A stretch of 64,000 nt of DNA from JBFMCT01 sp046565765 (GCA_046565765.1 JBKHXX010000033.1:16289-80288); one strand, 5' to 3'. Shown: positions 1-9,632, numbered from the stretch's first letter. Notes: generated by a model from the sequence alone, not told the origin. Translations and numbers: made by a program.

Positions 1-539
1 CCGGCCAGCAGCGCGGCAGGGGAGCCGTCGCGTGCGTGCTCGTCCAACCATCCCCGGTCGGGCCGGCATGCCGCCTCCGCCCAGCCGAAGGGGGCGAGGA
101 TGGCTTCGAGACCGGTGGCCACCGTGTCCCACGTCCACAGGGCCCGGGGGAAGGCCCAGGGGTAGCCGACGCCGGGACCGAGCAGGGCCCGGACCTGGCC
201 GGGATCGACGTCGTGGATCCCGGCGATGGCCTCGAAACGGCGGGCCTGCTCCCCCAGGGGCAGGTGGGGCCGGTCGAGCAGGGCCTGGCACGCCTCCTGA
301 GCCGCCAGCCGGCGGTTGAGGGGCACCTTGCCCGTCCCGAAGACGACCTCGGAGGCGATGCACGCCCACGCCGCCGGGTCGGCGGGATCGGCTGCGGCCT
401 GGTACACGCCGTAGGCCTCCCGCCACAGGACCTCGTCGCCGAGGAGGGTGCCACCGGCCCGCTGCTCCGCCGCCCATCTCTGGGCCTGGGCGATCACCTC
501 CGGGGTGATCGTCGACCGCACGGCCTCCTCGGTCCTCAT
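1..539 (-). CDS. Unknown protein, 3' end cut by window edge
   Basis: An open frame runs from an ATG at 539 down to base 1 with no stop, giving at least 179 residues; the C-terminus lies outside the window. The ATG overlaps the TGA of the upstream glycosidase gene by one base (TGATG), so the two are probably co-transcribed and translationally coupled. The protein is acidic and tryptophan-rich (for example RALWTWDTVATGLE), with no signal peptide, membrane segment or nucleotide-binding motif that I can see. I do not recognise the family. Context suggests a role linked to the adjacent GH2 enzyme, but that is inference only. Confidence 0.7.
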   Translation of the reverse strand, partial: MRTEEAVRSTITPEVIAQAQRWAAEQRAGGTLLGDEVLWREAYGVYQAAADPADPAAWACIASEVVFGTGKVPLNRRLAAQEACQALLDRPHLPLGEQARRFEAIAGIHDVDPGQVRALLGPGVGYPWAFPRALWTWDTVATGLEAILAPFGWAEAACRPDRGWLDEHARDGSPAALLA

Positions 540-3500
540 CAGATCTCCTTCCTGGGGCCCCTCGGCCCCACGGTTCGGTCCCGGTCTCGTCCCACCGCCG
601 CCCACGGCGACGGTTCGGTGGTGATCGCGGCTGGGGGGGCGTCGGCCCGAGCGGTTGCCGGCGCCGCGGTGCGGCGCCGGCGGGGCCCCGGCCCGCCCTC
701 CAGCCGGTGCTCGGCCGCCCCCACCAGCCGCTCCAGGTAGGCGACCAGCACGCGCGCCTTCTCGGCCGGCGACACGACCTCGCTGCGGATGCGCCAGACC
801 TGGTCCACCAGCCAGGCGGCGTGCCGGACACCCGCCAGCTCGGCCACCAGGTGGCGGAAGAGGTGCTCACCCTGGACGACTTCGTACACGTCGACACCGG
901 CCGCCCGGGCGTGGGCGAAGCCTCGGAGCAGCCCCCGCACGCCCGGCCCCGCCTTGTGGGCCAGGCCGCCGTGCTGCCAGTAGTGGAACCCGGGACGCCG
1001 GCGGTTGCCGTCGAGCAGCGACCGCACCTGCGGCACGGTCAGGCGGTCGAGCTCGGAGAACGTCACGTCCGCCACGACCAGCTCGTAGCGGTTCAGCGCC
1101 AGCCGGTCCCCGCTCGGCGTGGTCAGCTCGGCGGCCAGGAACCACGTGCCGGCCGCCACGTCGGGCGGGACGGTCCACCCGTCGACGGCCACGGTGGCCG
1201 TGGCACCCCGCCCCGCGTCCAGCTCGGTCGTGGCCGCCGGCTCCTCGGCCAACCGGGACAGCTCCCGCCCGTCGGACCCCTCGACCCGGAGGTGCAGGTG
1301 TACCGGCCCGAGCGGGCGGGCGGTGTCGTTGGCCAGCACGACCTCGCCGCCGGCGGCCCACGGCTCGCCGGGCAGCCGCACGGGGGCCCGGAGCACGGCC
1401 GGCAGGGAAACCCGGATCGGCCCGTTGCTCTCCTGGTAGGCCCGGTACGCCTTCTTCGGCGTCCACGCCGCGTCGACCACGCCCCAGGTGGGTGCCTGCC
1501 AGTCGGCGTCGCGGAACATGAAGCTGAACCAGCCCGTGATCGGACCGGTCACGCCGGCGTTGAGGTAGTGCTCGATGGCGTCCTTGTGCAGCCGGTACTG
1601 GCGCTCCTGGCCGACGGCGACGAACCCTTCGAGGGTCGGAGCCGGCCGCCACAGGCCGAACCAGAAGTTCTCGCCCTTGAACGCGCCGTAGTGCAGGACC
1701 TCGAGGACCACGAGGGCGACCCGGCACGACAGCAGCTCGCGCACCGTGCCGTCGTCGGGGTTGGGGCTGCGCTGCTCGACGTCGCGGATCCGGTTCTCCA
1801 GCCCGCCCGGCTCCCACAGCAGGGGCCAGTCGAGGGCCCGCAGGGCGTCGTCCCAGCTCCCCTCGCCCAGCACCGCCTTGGCCTCGTCCAGCCCCTTGGA
1901 CGTCGCCTCCCAGCTCTCGCCCCCCGCGTCCAGCCACCGGGGGTCGTTGCGGATGCGCTCGAGCACGGCCCGCACCCGTTCCTCGGTGAGCAGCTCGCGG
2001 AAGAGGGCCACCGAGGGCATGGCCTGGATGCCGAACTCGGTCGGCATGTTGGCGTGGCGCGAGATCCGCCGCCCGTGCACCTCCTCCTCGGGGAAGCGGG
2101 CGGGCAGGGTGGCAAAGCCGTTGTCGTCCCGGAGGGGGTAGAACTGGCCGGGGTAGGCGTGGTTGCCGCTGGAGAAGGTGGTGACCCACCGTGAGGGGTC
2201 GGCCCGTCGCAGGGCGGCGTGCAGGTCGAAGTCCATGAAGCGGTTGTCGAGGTCCTCCCACGTGCGCATGTCGGGCTCGTTGTGGGCCTCGTAGGAGACG
2301 ACGCAGGGATGGTTGCCCAGCAGGTCGGCCATGGCCTCGGCCTGGGCGATGGCCCGGTCGGCCAGCTCGTGGGACTGCTCGTACGTCCACTGGAGCGGGA
2401 AGATCTGCTCCACCAGCAGACCGCGCCGGCTCGCCTCGGCGTAGAACGCCTCGGGCAGGACGAGGGTGTGGACGATCACCGCGTTGAACCCGGCCCCTTC
2501 CAGCAGGTCGAGGTCTCGGGCGATGCGATCGTCGGTGTACTCGCTGAGCCAGTAGGTCGGGAGCAGGTTGGTGCCCCGCACGAAGACCTCCCTCCCGTTC
2601 ACGACCCAGGCCCCGTCGCGGCCCGTCGACTCGCCGACGGGCGACACGCCGAGCACCCGGAAGCCGGTCTCCACCTCGACCTCGTCCTGCACCCGGCCCC
2701 GGGCCACCAGCTCGGCCCGCACCCGGTAGAGGGCCGGACGGCCGTGGTCGGCCGGCTGCCACAGCTCGACGGCGGTTAGGTCGGCGTCGACGACGACGTC
2801 GCCGCTCCCGCTGGCCACCACCACCATGCGCTCCAGGTCGTGGGCGGGACCGTCGAAGTTGGCCGGCTCGACCCGCAGCCGCAGCGTGGCCTTGACCGCC
2901 TGGTCGGCCCGGTTGGCCACGCAGGCCCTCACCTGCACCGTGGCCGTGCCCGCCTCGCCGTCGGCCTCCAGCGTCGTGGCCCGCAGGCCGGGCACGGTGA
3001 AGTGCAGGGCCCGCACGAGCCGGAGGTTGATCGGAGCCCAGGGCCCGCCCGTGTTGCCGTCCTGGCTGGTCATCGAGCTCCAGGCCCCGCCCCGGCGGGC
3101 GTCGTGGTGGCCGAGGGTGCCCTTGAGGAGGGTCTTGCGGTTGGGGAAGGCCGAGGCGGGCGAGAAGTCGTGCCACCCGGACGTGACGTGGGTGCCGGGC
3201 CCGGCCGGGTCGTCGGGTGACGTCACCGCCAGCCGCACCACGTTGGCCTCGCCGTCGCGCAGGAAGTCGCTGACGTCCAGCTCGAACGGCCCGAAGAACC
3301 CCTCGTGCCCTCCCACGTGGTGGCCGTTGACCCACACGTCGGCGAGGTAGTCGACGCCGTCGAAGCGCAGCAGGGCCCGGTCACCGTCGGCCCGCGTGCC
3401 GGTGGTCAGGACGCGGGTGAACCGCATGGTGCCCGCGTAGCGCTCGATGCCGGGCACCAGCTCCCAGTTCAGGGGAAGGTCCAGGTCGCGCTCGACGTGG

Positions 3501-3985
3501 TTGCCCGGCGACTGGCGGTAGTGGGCGGTCCACGGGCCGTCGAGGGACTGCGACGAGGGCGCGTCCCCCCACGCCACCTCGGAGGTCGCCCATGCCCGAC
3601 CCCCGTTGACGGCCGCCCGCTCCAGCTCGCGGGCGGTGGCCTCGAGGAACTGGAACAGCACCTGGGTGCGCACCGAGGGCGGCGCGTCGAGGGCCCGCAG
3701 CTTCTGGACCTCCCGCCGGATCGGCTGCCAGGCCCGCTCGTCGCCGAACTCGGCGCACAGGTGGTTGAAGAAGTGCTCGCTGTCGTCCAGCCAGTGCACG
3801 ATCTGGGGCCGCCAGCGCCGCACCGCCAGGCGCCCCTCGATGAGACCCAGCAGGCCCGGCGCAGCCCGGAGGACCGCCGAGTTGTGCCCGTCGAAGAACA
3901 CGAACCCCTCCCGGCCGGGAAGGCCGTCGAGGAGGATCGACTTGCGGCCGGCGGGACCACGGCGAACAGCGTTGGCTGTGGGCAC
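539..3985 (-). CDS. Glycoside hydrolase family 2 enzyme (beta-galactosidase/glucuronidase/mannosidase type)
   Basis: A 1,148-residue protein with the GH2 layout: a jelly-roll sugar-binding domain in the first third (FDGVDYLADVWVNG, GPFELDVSD), an immunoglobulin-like domain, then a TIM barrel. The barrel has the acid/base motif HNEPD near residue 570 and the probable nucleophile in PTEFG near residue 650. An extra C-terminal beta-rich region of about 300 residues follows. GH2 enzymes hydrolyse terminal beta-linked sugars with retention; the exact sugar cannot be read from the motifs. No signal peptide is visible, so it is probably cytoplasmic. The start is GTG at 3985, with an AGGAGG about 13 bases upstream. 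The TGA overlaps the ATG of the unknown downstream gene. No sugar transporter lies next to it in the window. Confidence 0.85.
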   Translation of the reverse strand: MPTANAVRRGPAGRKSILLDGLPGREGFVFFDGHNSAVLRAAPGLLGLIEGRLAVRRWRPQIVHWLDDSEHFFNHLCAEFGDERAWQPIRREVQKLRALDAPPSVRTQVLFQFLEATARELERAAVNGGRAWATSEVAWGDAPSSQSLDGPWTAHYRQSPGNHVERDLDLPLNWELVPGIERYAGTMRFTRVLTTGTRADGDRALLRFDGVDYLADVWVNGHHVGGHEGFFGPFELDVSDFLRDGEANVVRLAVTSPDDPAGPGTHVTSGWHDFSPASAFPNRKTLLKGTLGHHDARRGGAWSSMTSQDGNTGGPWAPINLRLVRALHFTVPGLRATTLEADGEAGTATVQVRACVANRADQAVKATLRLRVEPANFDGPAHDLERMVVVASGSGDVVVDADLTAVELWQPADHGRPALYRVRAELVARGRVQDEVEVETGFRVLGVSPVGESTGRDGAWVVNGREVFVRGTNLLPTYWLSEYTDDRIARDLDLLEGAGFNAVIVHTLVLPEAFYAEASRRGLLVEQIFPLQWTYEQSHELADRAIAQAEAMADLLGNHPCVVSYEAHNEPDMRTWEDLDNRFMDFDLHAALRRADPSRWVTTFSSGNHAYPGQFYPLRDDNGFATLPARFPEEEVHGRRISRHANMPTEFGIQAMPSVALFRELLTEERVRAVLERIRNDPRWLDAGGESWEATSKGLDEAKAVLGEGSWDDALRALDWPLLWEPGGLENRIRDVEQRSPNPDDGTVRELLSCRVALVVLEVLHYGAFKGENFWFGLWRPAPTLEGFVAVGQERQYRLHKDAIEHYLNAGVTGPITGWFSFMFRDADWQAPTWGVVDAAWTPKKAYRAYQESNGPIRVSLPAVLRAPVRLPGEPWAAGGEVVLANDTARPLGPVHLHLRVEGSDGRELSRLAEEPAATTELDAGRGATATVAVDGWTVPPDVAAGTWFLAAELTTPSGDRLALNRYELVVADVTFSELDRLTVPQVRSLLDGNRRRPGFHYWQHGGLAHKAGPGVRGLLRGFAHARAAGVDVYEVVQGEHLFRHLVAELAGVRHAAWLVDQVWRIRSEVVSPAEKARVLVAYLERLVGAAEHRLEGGPGPRRRRTAAPATARADAPPAAITTEPSPWAAVGRDRDRTVGPRGPRKEI

Positions 3986-4155
3986 GTTGAGAGGCTCGCC
4001 TCCTGCTCGGGAACGAGACGGCGGTCGGAAGCGGGGAAGTGCACAGGGCGCACGCCGGCCCGCCCCGGAACTTGGACGGGTGCTGCCCCTCCTAGCTCCC
4101 TACCCGGTCACCAGGCCGAGGACACATGACGGCTCGGCGACGGCGAGGTGACGGG

Positions 4156-4229
4156 TGGGCCGTGAGGGAGTCGAACCCCCGACCTCTTGCGCGTCATGCA
4201 AGCGCTCTAACCAGCTGAGCTAACGGCCC
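4156..4229 (-). tRNA. tRNA-Val (anticodon GAC)
   Basis: Reading the minus strand, a cloverleaf folds fully. The 7-bp acceptor is GGGCCGT/ACGGCCC and the D arm is GCTCAGCTGGTTAGAGC. The anticodon stem is CTTGC/GCAAG around loop ATGACGC (anticodon GAC, decoding GUC). The T arm carries the canonical TTCGA, and the discriminator is A. No CCA is seen to be encoded. It lies between the GH2 gene and putA. Confidence 0.95.
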
Positions 4230-4241
4230 GGTGGGTGCAGG

Positions 4242-7226
4242 CTATCGCTCCTCCACGGCCGGCGCGAAGCCTTGGCGGAGGGTGTTCTCGCTCACCGCCC
4301 GGGGGTCGACGAACTGCATGAGGTAGTCGGGACCGCCCGCCTTGGACCCGACGCCCGACAGCCCGTAGCCGCCGAACGGCTGGCGGCCGACGACCGCGCC
4401 GGTGATCGTCCGGTTGATGTAGACGTTGCCGGCTCGCAGCTCGCCGGTGGCGTAGCGGATGTGCGACGGCGACCGGGAGACGACGCCGGCGGTGAGGGCG
4501 TAGTCGGTGCGGTTGGCCATGGCCACGGCCTCCTCGAACGACCCCGCCCGGCTGACGGTCAGGACCGGCCCGAAGATCTCCTCGGTGTTGAGGCGGCCAT
4601 CCGAGGGAACGCCCACCACGATCGTCGGCCCCACGAAGTAGCCCTCGCCGGGCACGTCCTCCCGGGCCAGGACCACGTCGCCCTCCGACGGCGCCAGCTC
4701 CACGTAGGAGCGGACCTTCTTGTGGGCGTCGGCGTCGATGACGGGTCCCACATCGGTGCTCATCTCCCGGGGATGGCCGACGATGAGCTCACCCGCCGCC
4801 CCCACCAGCCGCTCGACGAGCTGGTCGTGGACGGCGTCGAGCACGATGAGGCGGGCGGCGGCCGAGCACTTCTGGCCGGCGTAGCCGAAGGCGGAGTTGA
4901 GGACGATGGGAACGGCCTGGTCGAGGTCGGCGTCGGCGTCCACGATCAGGGCGTTCTTGCCTCCCATCTCGGCCACCACCCGCTTGACGTGGCGCTGGCC
5001 GCTGCGGTGCACGGCGGCCGCCTCGACGATGCCCAGGCCCACCGCCTTGGAGCCGGTGAAGGCCACGAAGGCCACCTCGGGATGCTCGACCAGGTGGGCG
5101 CCCACCTCCTCCCCCGTGCCGGGGAGGAAGGCGAGCACGCCCTCGGGCAGCCCCCCGGCCCGAAGGGCCTCGACCAGCTTGGCCGCCACGGCCGGGGTCT
5201 GCTCGGCCGGCTTGAACAGCACCGCGTTGCCGGTGACCAGGGCGGCCACGACCATGCCGGTGGGGATGGCCAGGGGGAAGTTCCAGGGGGCGATCACCGC
5301 GCCGATGCCCTTGGCCTGGTAGTGGAGGGTGTTGCGCTCGCCCGGCGGCGACTCGACCAACCCCCCCGCGTCGAGCCGCAGCGCCTCCCGGCCGTAGTAC
5401 TCGCAGAAGTCGATGGCCTCAGACACGTCGCCGTCGGCTTCCTTCCAGGGCTTGCCCGCCTCGAACACCTCCAGGGCGGCCAGATCGTTGCGCCGGGCCC
5501 GCATCCACTCCGCCGCCCGGAACAGCACGGCGGCCCGGTCGCGGGCGGGGGCCCTCCGCCACGCCGGCCACGCCCGGCGGGCCGCCTCCACCGCCGCCTC
5601 CGCCTCCTCGGGCCCGCACGCGGCCGACACGGCCACCGTCGTCGAGGGGTCGGCGGGGTCCACGGACGGGATGGTGGCCAGGGTGTGGACGGGATGGCCG
5701 TCGATGATCGCCGGCACGGCTATGCCGAGGTCACCCCCGACCCGGCTCACCGCCGCCGCGAACCCGGCTCGGGCGGTGGCCTTGCGCCACTCGGCCAGGG
5801 GCTCGTGGTGGTAGGGGCCGGGCGAGGCGGCGTCGGTGGCAGGCCGGCGGGTGGGGGCCGCCGGCTCGGGCAGGCGGTCGACGTCGGGCGGGGCCACCAG
5901 CTCGTCGAGGGCCCGGCCCTCCACGAAGCGGCGCCGCACGAAGCTCTCGTTGGCGGTGTTCTCCAGTAGCCGCCGGACCAGGTATGCCATCCCCGGCACG
6001 AGCTCGCCGACGGGTGCGTAGACCCGCAGCCGCAGCCCCATGCGCCGGACGGCGGCGTGGATGGGCTCGGCCATCCCGTACAGCAGCTGGATCTCGAAGC
6101 CCGTGTCGGGGATGCCCTTGGAGCGGGCGTACTCCACCGCGTAGGCGATCGAGCGCAGGTTGTGGGTGCCGAAGGCGGCCCGCACGTCGCCGTGGTGGTC
6201 GTGGAGGAGGCGCACGCAGCGCTCGTAGTTGGCGTCCGTCTCCTCCTTGTGGCGGAACACCGGCACGGGCCACCCCTCGGCCTCTGCCTGGACCGTCTCG
6301 GTATCCCAGTACGCCCCCTTGACCAGGCGCACGGTCACCGGCCGCGACCGGGAGGCCGACCAGGCGACGAGGTCGGCCAGGTCGTCGCGCGAGTCGGTCA
6401 GGTAGGCCTGGATGACGGCGCCGGCGTCGAGGTCGGCGAACTCGTCTTCGGCGAGCAGGTCGCGGAACAGCTGCAGGGTGAGGTCCTTGACGTCGTAGTG
6501 CTCGGCGTCGAAGTGGACGAACGCGCCCGCGTCCCGGGCCAGGCGCAGGATCGGCCGCAGCCGGGACTTGGCCGAGGCCAGCCCCTCGTCCCTGGTCAGC
6601 GGCGAGTAGTGGGCGGCCAGGGCGGTGGGCTTGACGCTGACGTTGACCCGGGGCAGGGGGCCCAGGTCGTCCCGCTCGAGGTGGTCGTCGGGGGCCCAGT
6701 GGCGGCTGGCGTCGATCAGCACCCGCAGCAGCTCCTCCACCCGGGCCGCGTAGCGGTCGGCCTCGGCCGAGGTGACCGTCTTCTCGCCCAGCAGGTCGAC
6801 GGTGGACGCCGCCCCCAGCCGCCACAGGCGGTGGAGGTTGGCCACGGCCCGGCGGGGGTCGGGGCCGACGATGAACTGCTCGGCCACCCGGGTGATGTTG
6901 CGCCGGGCCAGGCCGGCGGCCGCCGCCCGCCCGAACGGCATGTGCTCGGCCATGCCCAGGCCGAGGTCGAGGGCCTTGGGCACGTCGGCCCCGGCGAAGT
7001 ACTCGTCAAGGTGGCGCAGCACGTCCTCGTCGTCGACGGTGGCGGGGAACACGTCCACGAACCGGAACAGCTGGGTCTTGAACGAGGGGTGGGACATGGC
7101 CCACTCGAGCATCCGCTCGCTCCACCACGACGCCTGCACCACGCCCCCCCTGGAGCCGGCCTCGGAACCGAGGTCGGCGAGCCGGCGGGCCAGGCTCGTG
7201 ACCTGGGCGTCGAGCGGCGTGGCCAT
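4242..7226 (-). CDS. putA: Bifunctional proline dehydrogenase / L-glutamate gamma-semialdehyde dehydrogenase
   Basis: A 994-residue protein. The N-terminal half is an FAD-dependent proline dehydrogenase barrel (NVSVKPTALAAHY, VRLVKGAYWD, FGTHNLRS). The C-terminal half is an aldehyde dehydrogenase (IAPWNFPLAIPTGM), with catalytic Glu in VVAEMGGKN near residue 751 and catalytic Cys in GQKCSAAARL near residue 786. Together they oxidise proline to glutamate. Both active sites look intact. It lacks the N-terminal DNA-binding domain of enterobacterial PutA, so it should be purely enzymatic, like the shorter bifunctional forms. Start ATG at 7226 has a GAGG close upstream. It is divergent from the response regulator gene at 7312, separated by 85 bp that must hold both promoters. 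Confidence 0.95.
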   Translation of the reverse strand: MATPLDAQVTSLARRLADLGSEAGSRGGVVQASWWSERMLEWAMSHPSFKTQLFRFVDVFPATVDDEDVLRHLDEYFAGADVPKALDLGLGMAEHMPFGRAAAAGLARRNITRVAEQFIVGPDPRRAVANLHRLWRLGAASTVDLLGEKTVTSAEADRYAARVEELLRVLIDASRHWAPDDHLERDDLGPLPRVNVSVKPTALAAHYSPLTRDEGLASAKSRLRPILRLARDAGAFVHFDAEHYDVKDLTLQLFRDLLAEDEFADLDAGAVIQAYLTDSRDDLADLVAWSASRSRPVTVRLVKGAYWDTETVQAEAEGWPVPVFRHKEETDANYERCVRLLHDHHGDVRAAFGTHNLRSIAYAVEYARSKGIPDTGFEIQLLYGMAEPIHAAVRRMGLRLRVYAPVGELVPGMAYLVRRLLENTANESFVRRRFVEGRALDELVAPPDVDRLPEPAAPTRRPATDAASPGPYHHEPLAEWRKATARAGFAAAVSRVGGDLGIAVPAIIDGHPVHTLATIPSVDPADPSTTVAVSAACGPEEAEAAVEAARRAWPAWRRAPARDRAAVLFRAAEWMRARRNDLAALEVFEAGKPWKEADGDVSEAIDFCEYYGREALRLDAGGLVESPPGERNTLHYQAKGIGAVIAPWNFPLAIPTGMVVAALVTGNAVLFKPAEQTPAVAAKLVEALRAGGLPEGVLAFLPGTGEEVGAHLVEHPEVAFVAFTGSKAVGLGIVEAAAVHRSGQRHVKRVVAEMGGKNALIVDADADLDQAVPIVLNSAFGYAGQKCSAAARLIVLDAVHDQLVERLVGAAGELIVGHPREMSTDVGPVIDADAHKKVRSYVELAPSEGDVVLAREDVPGEGYFVGPTIVVGVPSDGRLNTEEIFGPVLTVSRAGSFEEAVAMANRTDYALTAGVVSRSPSHIRYATGELRAGNVYINRTITGAVVGRQPFGGYGLSGVGSKAGGPDYLMQFVDPRAVSENTLRQGFAPAVEER

Positions 7227-7311
7227 CGTCCTCAGGGTATGGCAGCGGCACCGCTAGCTCGGGGCACCTTCCCAGCCGCGTCACAGGAGGCGCACAGCCA
7301 ACGGCGCGACC

Positions 7312-8031
7312 ATGGAAGCAGTGGAGGACCCCAAGACCAGGATCCTGGTCGTCGACGACGAGCCCAACATCACCGACCTGGTGAGCACCGCCCTGCGCTA
7401 CGAGGGCTTCGACGTGGAGGTGGCGGCCGACGGCCGCAGCGCGCTCAGTGCGGGCCAGACGTTCCGCCCCGAGCTGATGGTCCTCGACGTCATGCTCCCC
7501 GACCTCGACGGTTTCTCCGTGGTCCGGCGGCTGCGGTCCGACAACGTGCCCGTGTCGGTCGTGTTCCTGACCGCCCGCGACGCCACCGAGGACAAGGTGG
7601 CGGGCCTCACCCTGGGCGGTGACGACTACGTCACCAAGCCGTTCAGCATCGAGGAGCTGGTGGCCCGGGTGCGGGCCGTGCTGCGCCGGGCCCAGGGACC
7701 CTCGGCCAAGAACAGCGGCCGCCTCACCTTCGCCGACCTGGAGCTCGACGAGGACACCCGCGAGGTGTGGCGGGGCACCGAGCCCATCCAGCTCACCGCC
7801 ACCGAGTTCAAGCTGCTCCGCTACCTGATGCTGAACCCCCGCCGGGTGCTGACCAAGGCGCAGATCCTCGACCACGTGTGGCAGTACGACTTCGACGGCG
7901 ACGCCAACGTGGTCGAGACGTACATCAGCTACCTCCGCAAGAAGGTGGACAAGGTGGAGCCCCGCCTGATCCACACCGTCCGGGGCGTGGGCTACAGCCT
8001 GCGGCTGCCGCCCGGACACGCCGCCGGGTAG
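7312..8031 (+). CDS. OmpR-family response regulator
   Basis: 239 residues: a receiver domain (VVDDEPN acidic pair near residues 15-16, phospho-acceptor Asp in MVLDVMLPD near 59, KPF switch lysine near 109), then a winged-helix DNA-binding domain from about residue 135 (TATEFKLLRYLM, VETYISYLRKKVD, TVRGVGYSLR). It resembles the mycobacterial TrcR/TcrA type. The kinase gene starts 4 bp downstream of its stop, so it forms a two-component pair with it. An AGGAGG lies about 22 bases before the ATG, which is far; no closer ribosome site is clear. The regulon is unknown. Confidence 0.93.
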   Translation: MEAVEDPKTRILVVDDEPNITDLVSTALRYEGFDVEVAADGRSALSAGQTFRPELMVLDVMLPDLDGFSVVRRLRSDNVPVSVVFLTARDATEDKVAGLTLGGDDYVTKPFSIEELVARVRAVLRRAQGPSAKNSGRLTFADLELDEDTREVWRGTEPIQLTATEFKLLRYLMLNPRRVLTKAQILDHVWQYDFDGDANVVETYISYLRKKVDKVEPRLIHTVRGVGYSLRLPPGHAAG

Positions 8032-8034
8032 CCG

Positions 8035-9540
8035 GTGACGCTCAGGAGGCGTCTGCTCGTCGGCCTGCTCGCCCTCGTGGCGGTGGGCGTCACCGTCTCC
8101 ACCCTCGTCACCTACCGCTCGGTCCGGGTCTTCCTCTACGACCGTCTCGACCAGCAGCTGGTCGCCAACGTGGAGATCCTCTCCTTCCAGCTCACGGGTG
8201 GCCGCCGGGGCACCCCGCCCCGCCCGGGCACCTCGATCACCCGGGACGACTCCTCGGCGCCGGCCGGCACGTGGGCGGCCGTCGTCAGGCCCGACGGCAC
8301 CGTACCCACCGCCCTGTGCGTGGGGTGCCGCCAGCAGCCGTTCGACGCCCCCCGGCCCCAGTTCGACAAGGACGACCTGGGCCGGCGCCGGCCCGTCACC
8401 GTGCCCGGCCTGGCCGGCGGTGGCCGCTGGCGCCTCGTCTCCACGCCCGAGCCCAACGGGGACACGCTGGTGTTCGCGGCGCCCCTCCGCGAGGTCGAGC
8501 AGACCATCGCCAAGCTGGTCGGCATCCAGCTGCTGGCGGCCGCAGCGGTGCTCGGCGGGGTCGGCCTGAGCGCGTTCTTCCTGATCAGAGGGGGCCTGCG
8601 GCCCTTGCAGGACATGGGCCGCACCGCCGCCGCCATCGCCGCCGGCGACCTGTCCCGCCGGGTCGAGCACACCGACGAGCGCACCGAGGTCGGCCAGCTC
8701 GGCGTGGCCTTCAACCGCATGCTGGGGCACATCGAGCACGCCTTCGACGCTCAGCAGGCGTCCGAGCACCGGCTCCGGCGGTTCATCGCCGACGCGTCCC
8801 ACGAGCTGCGCACGCCGCTGACGTCGATCCGCGGCTACGCCGAGTTGTTCCGGCGGGGGGCAGCCGAGCGGCCCGAGGACCTGGCCAAGGCCATGCGCCG
8901 CATCGAGGAGGAGGCGGCCCGGATGGGAGTGCTGGTCGACGACCTGCTGCTCCTCGCCCGCCTCGACCAGGGGCGCGCCCTCGAGCGCCACCCGGTCGAC
9001 CTGACCGCCATCGCCGCCGACGCCGTGGACGACGCCCGGGCCGTCGAACCCGACCGGCCCGTGTCTCTGGAGGCGCCCGCATCGGTGGTGGTGAGCGGCG
9101 ACGACCTCCGCCTCCGCCAGGTGGCGGCCAACCTGCTCGCCAACGCTCGACAGCACACGCCTCCCGGCACGCCCGTGCACGTGACGGTGGCCCGCAACGG
9201 CGACTCGGCCAGCCTGGTCGTGGCCGACGAGGGCCCGGGTCTCGCCCCCGAACAGGCCGAACGGGTCTTCGAGCGCTTCTACCGGGCCGACGCCGCCCGT
9301 TCGCGGGCGCAGGGCGGCACCGGCCTGGGCCTGGCCATCGTGGCCGCCATCGCCGAAGCCCACGGCGGCCGGGCCACTGCCGACAGCGAGCCCGGCAAGG
9401 GCGCCCGCTTCACGGTCACCCTCCCCGCAGCAGGCGCCGGTGCGACCGCCTTCCCGTCAGAGGCGGCGGCGGGTGCCGGCGCGCCAGCCGAAACCGGCCA
9501 CCAGGGCGATCAGGAACACCACCAGCAGGAAGATCAGTAG
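8035..9540 (+). CDS. Sensor histidine kinase, HAMP/HisKA/HATPase
   Basis: 501 residues from GTG at 8035, immediately after the response regulator. TM1 is at residues about 8-28 (LLVGLLALVAVGVTVSTLV), followed by an extracytoplasmic sensor of about 130 residues containing a CxxC (CVGC). TM2 is near 160-185, then HAMP, HisKA with phospho-acceptor His in DASHELRTP (residue 256), and HATPase_c (DLRLRQVAANLLANA, DEGPGLAPE, GGTGLGLAI). The last roughly 40 residues after the ATPase fold are low complexity, and their DNA is antisense to a strong small gene (9457-9546). The ligand is unknown; the CVGC pair could be a metal or redox site, which is speculative. Confidence 0.92.
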   Translation: MTLRRRLLVGLLALVAVGVTVSTLVTYRSVRVFLYDRLDQQLVANVEILSFQLTGGRRGTPPRPGTSITRDDSSAPAGTWAAVVRPDGTVPTALCVGCRQQPFDAPRPQFDKDDLGRRRPVTVPGLAGGGRWRLVSTPEPNGDTLVFAAPLREVEQTIAKLVGIQLLAAAAVLGGVGLSAFFLIRGGLRPLQDMGRTAAAIAAGDLSRRVEHTDERTEVGQLGVAFNRMLGHIEHAFDAQQASEHRLRRFIADASHELRTPLTSIRGYAELFRRGAAERPEDLAKAMRRIEEEAARMGVLVDDLLLLARLDQGRALERHPVDLTAIAADAVDDARAVEPDRPVSLEAPASVVVSGDDLRLRQVAANLLANARQHTPPGTPVHVTVARNGDSASLVVADEGPGLAPEQAERVFERFYRADAARSRAQGGTGLGLAIVAAIAEAHGGRATADSEPGKGARFTVTLPAAGAGATAFPSEAAAGAGAPAETGHQGDQEHHQQEDQ

Positions 9541-9546
9541 CTCCAC
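9457..9546 (-). CDS. 29-residue single-TM microprotein
   Basis: A 29-codon frame (GTG start 9546, TGA at 9457) encodes MELLIFLLVVFLIALV, then AGFGWRAG and a basic end TRRRL. This is one hydrophobic helix with a positive-inside C-terminus. A strong Shine-Dalgarno run, GAGGAGGAG, ends 7 bases before the GTG. It lies antisense to the last 84 bases of the histidine kinase gene and 86 bp downstream of the alpha/beta hydrolase on the same strand. Similar tiny membrane proteins are common in actinobacteria, but I cannot assign a family. The clean helix plus ribosome site makes it more than a chance frame; expression is unproven. Confidence 0.6.
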   Translation of the reverse strand: MELLIFLLVVFLIALVAGFGWRAGTRRRL

Positions 9547-9566
9547 GACTTGGCTCCTCCTCGTCG

Positions 9567-9585
9567 GCTCCCGTGGCTCGGGAGC
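9567..9585. terminator. Weak hairpin between convergent genes
   Basis: GCTCCC and GGGAGC form a 6-bp stem with a 7-base loop in the gap between the kinase/microprotein region and the 3' end of the hydrolase gene. No U-tract follows. It may help end transcription from either side; the evidence is only the inverted repeat and its position. Confidence 0.25.
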
Positions 9586-9632
9586 GGGTGCGTCCGACCC
9601 GTACCCACTGGACCGCCGTTTCAGTCAGTCAG

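Noticed and set aside
7006..9363. Long minus-strand open frame opposite the response regulator and histidine kinase
   Set aside because: Its composition is typical of an antisense shadow and it conflicts with a clear two-component pair.
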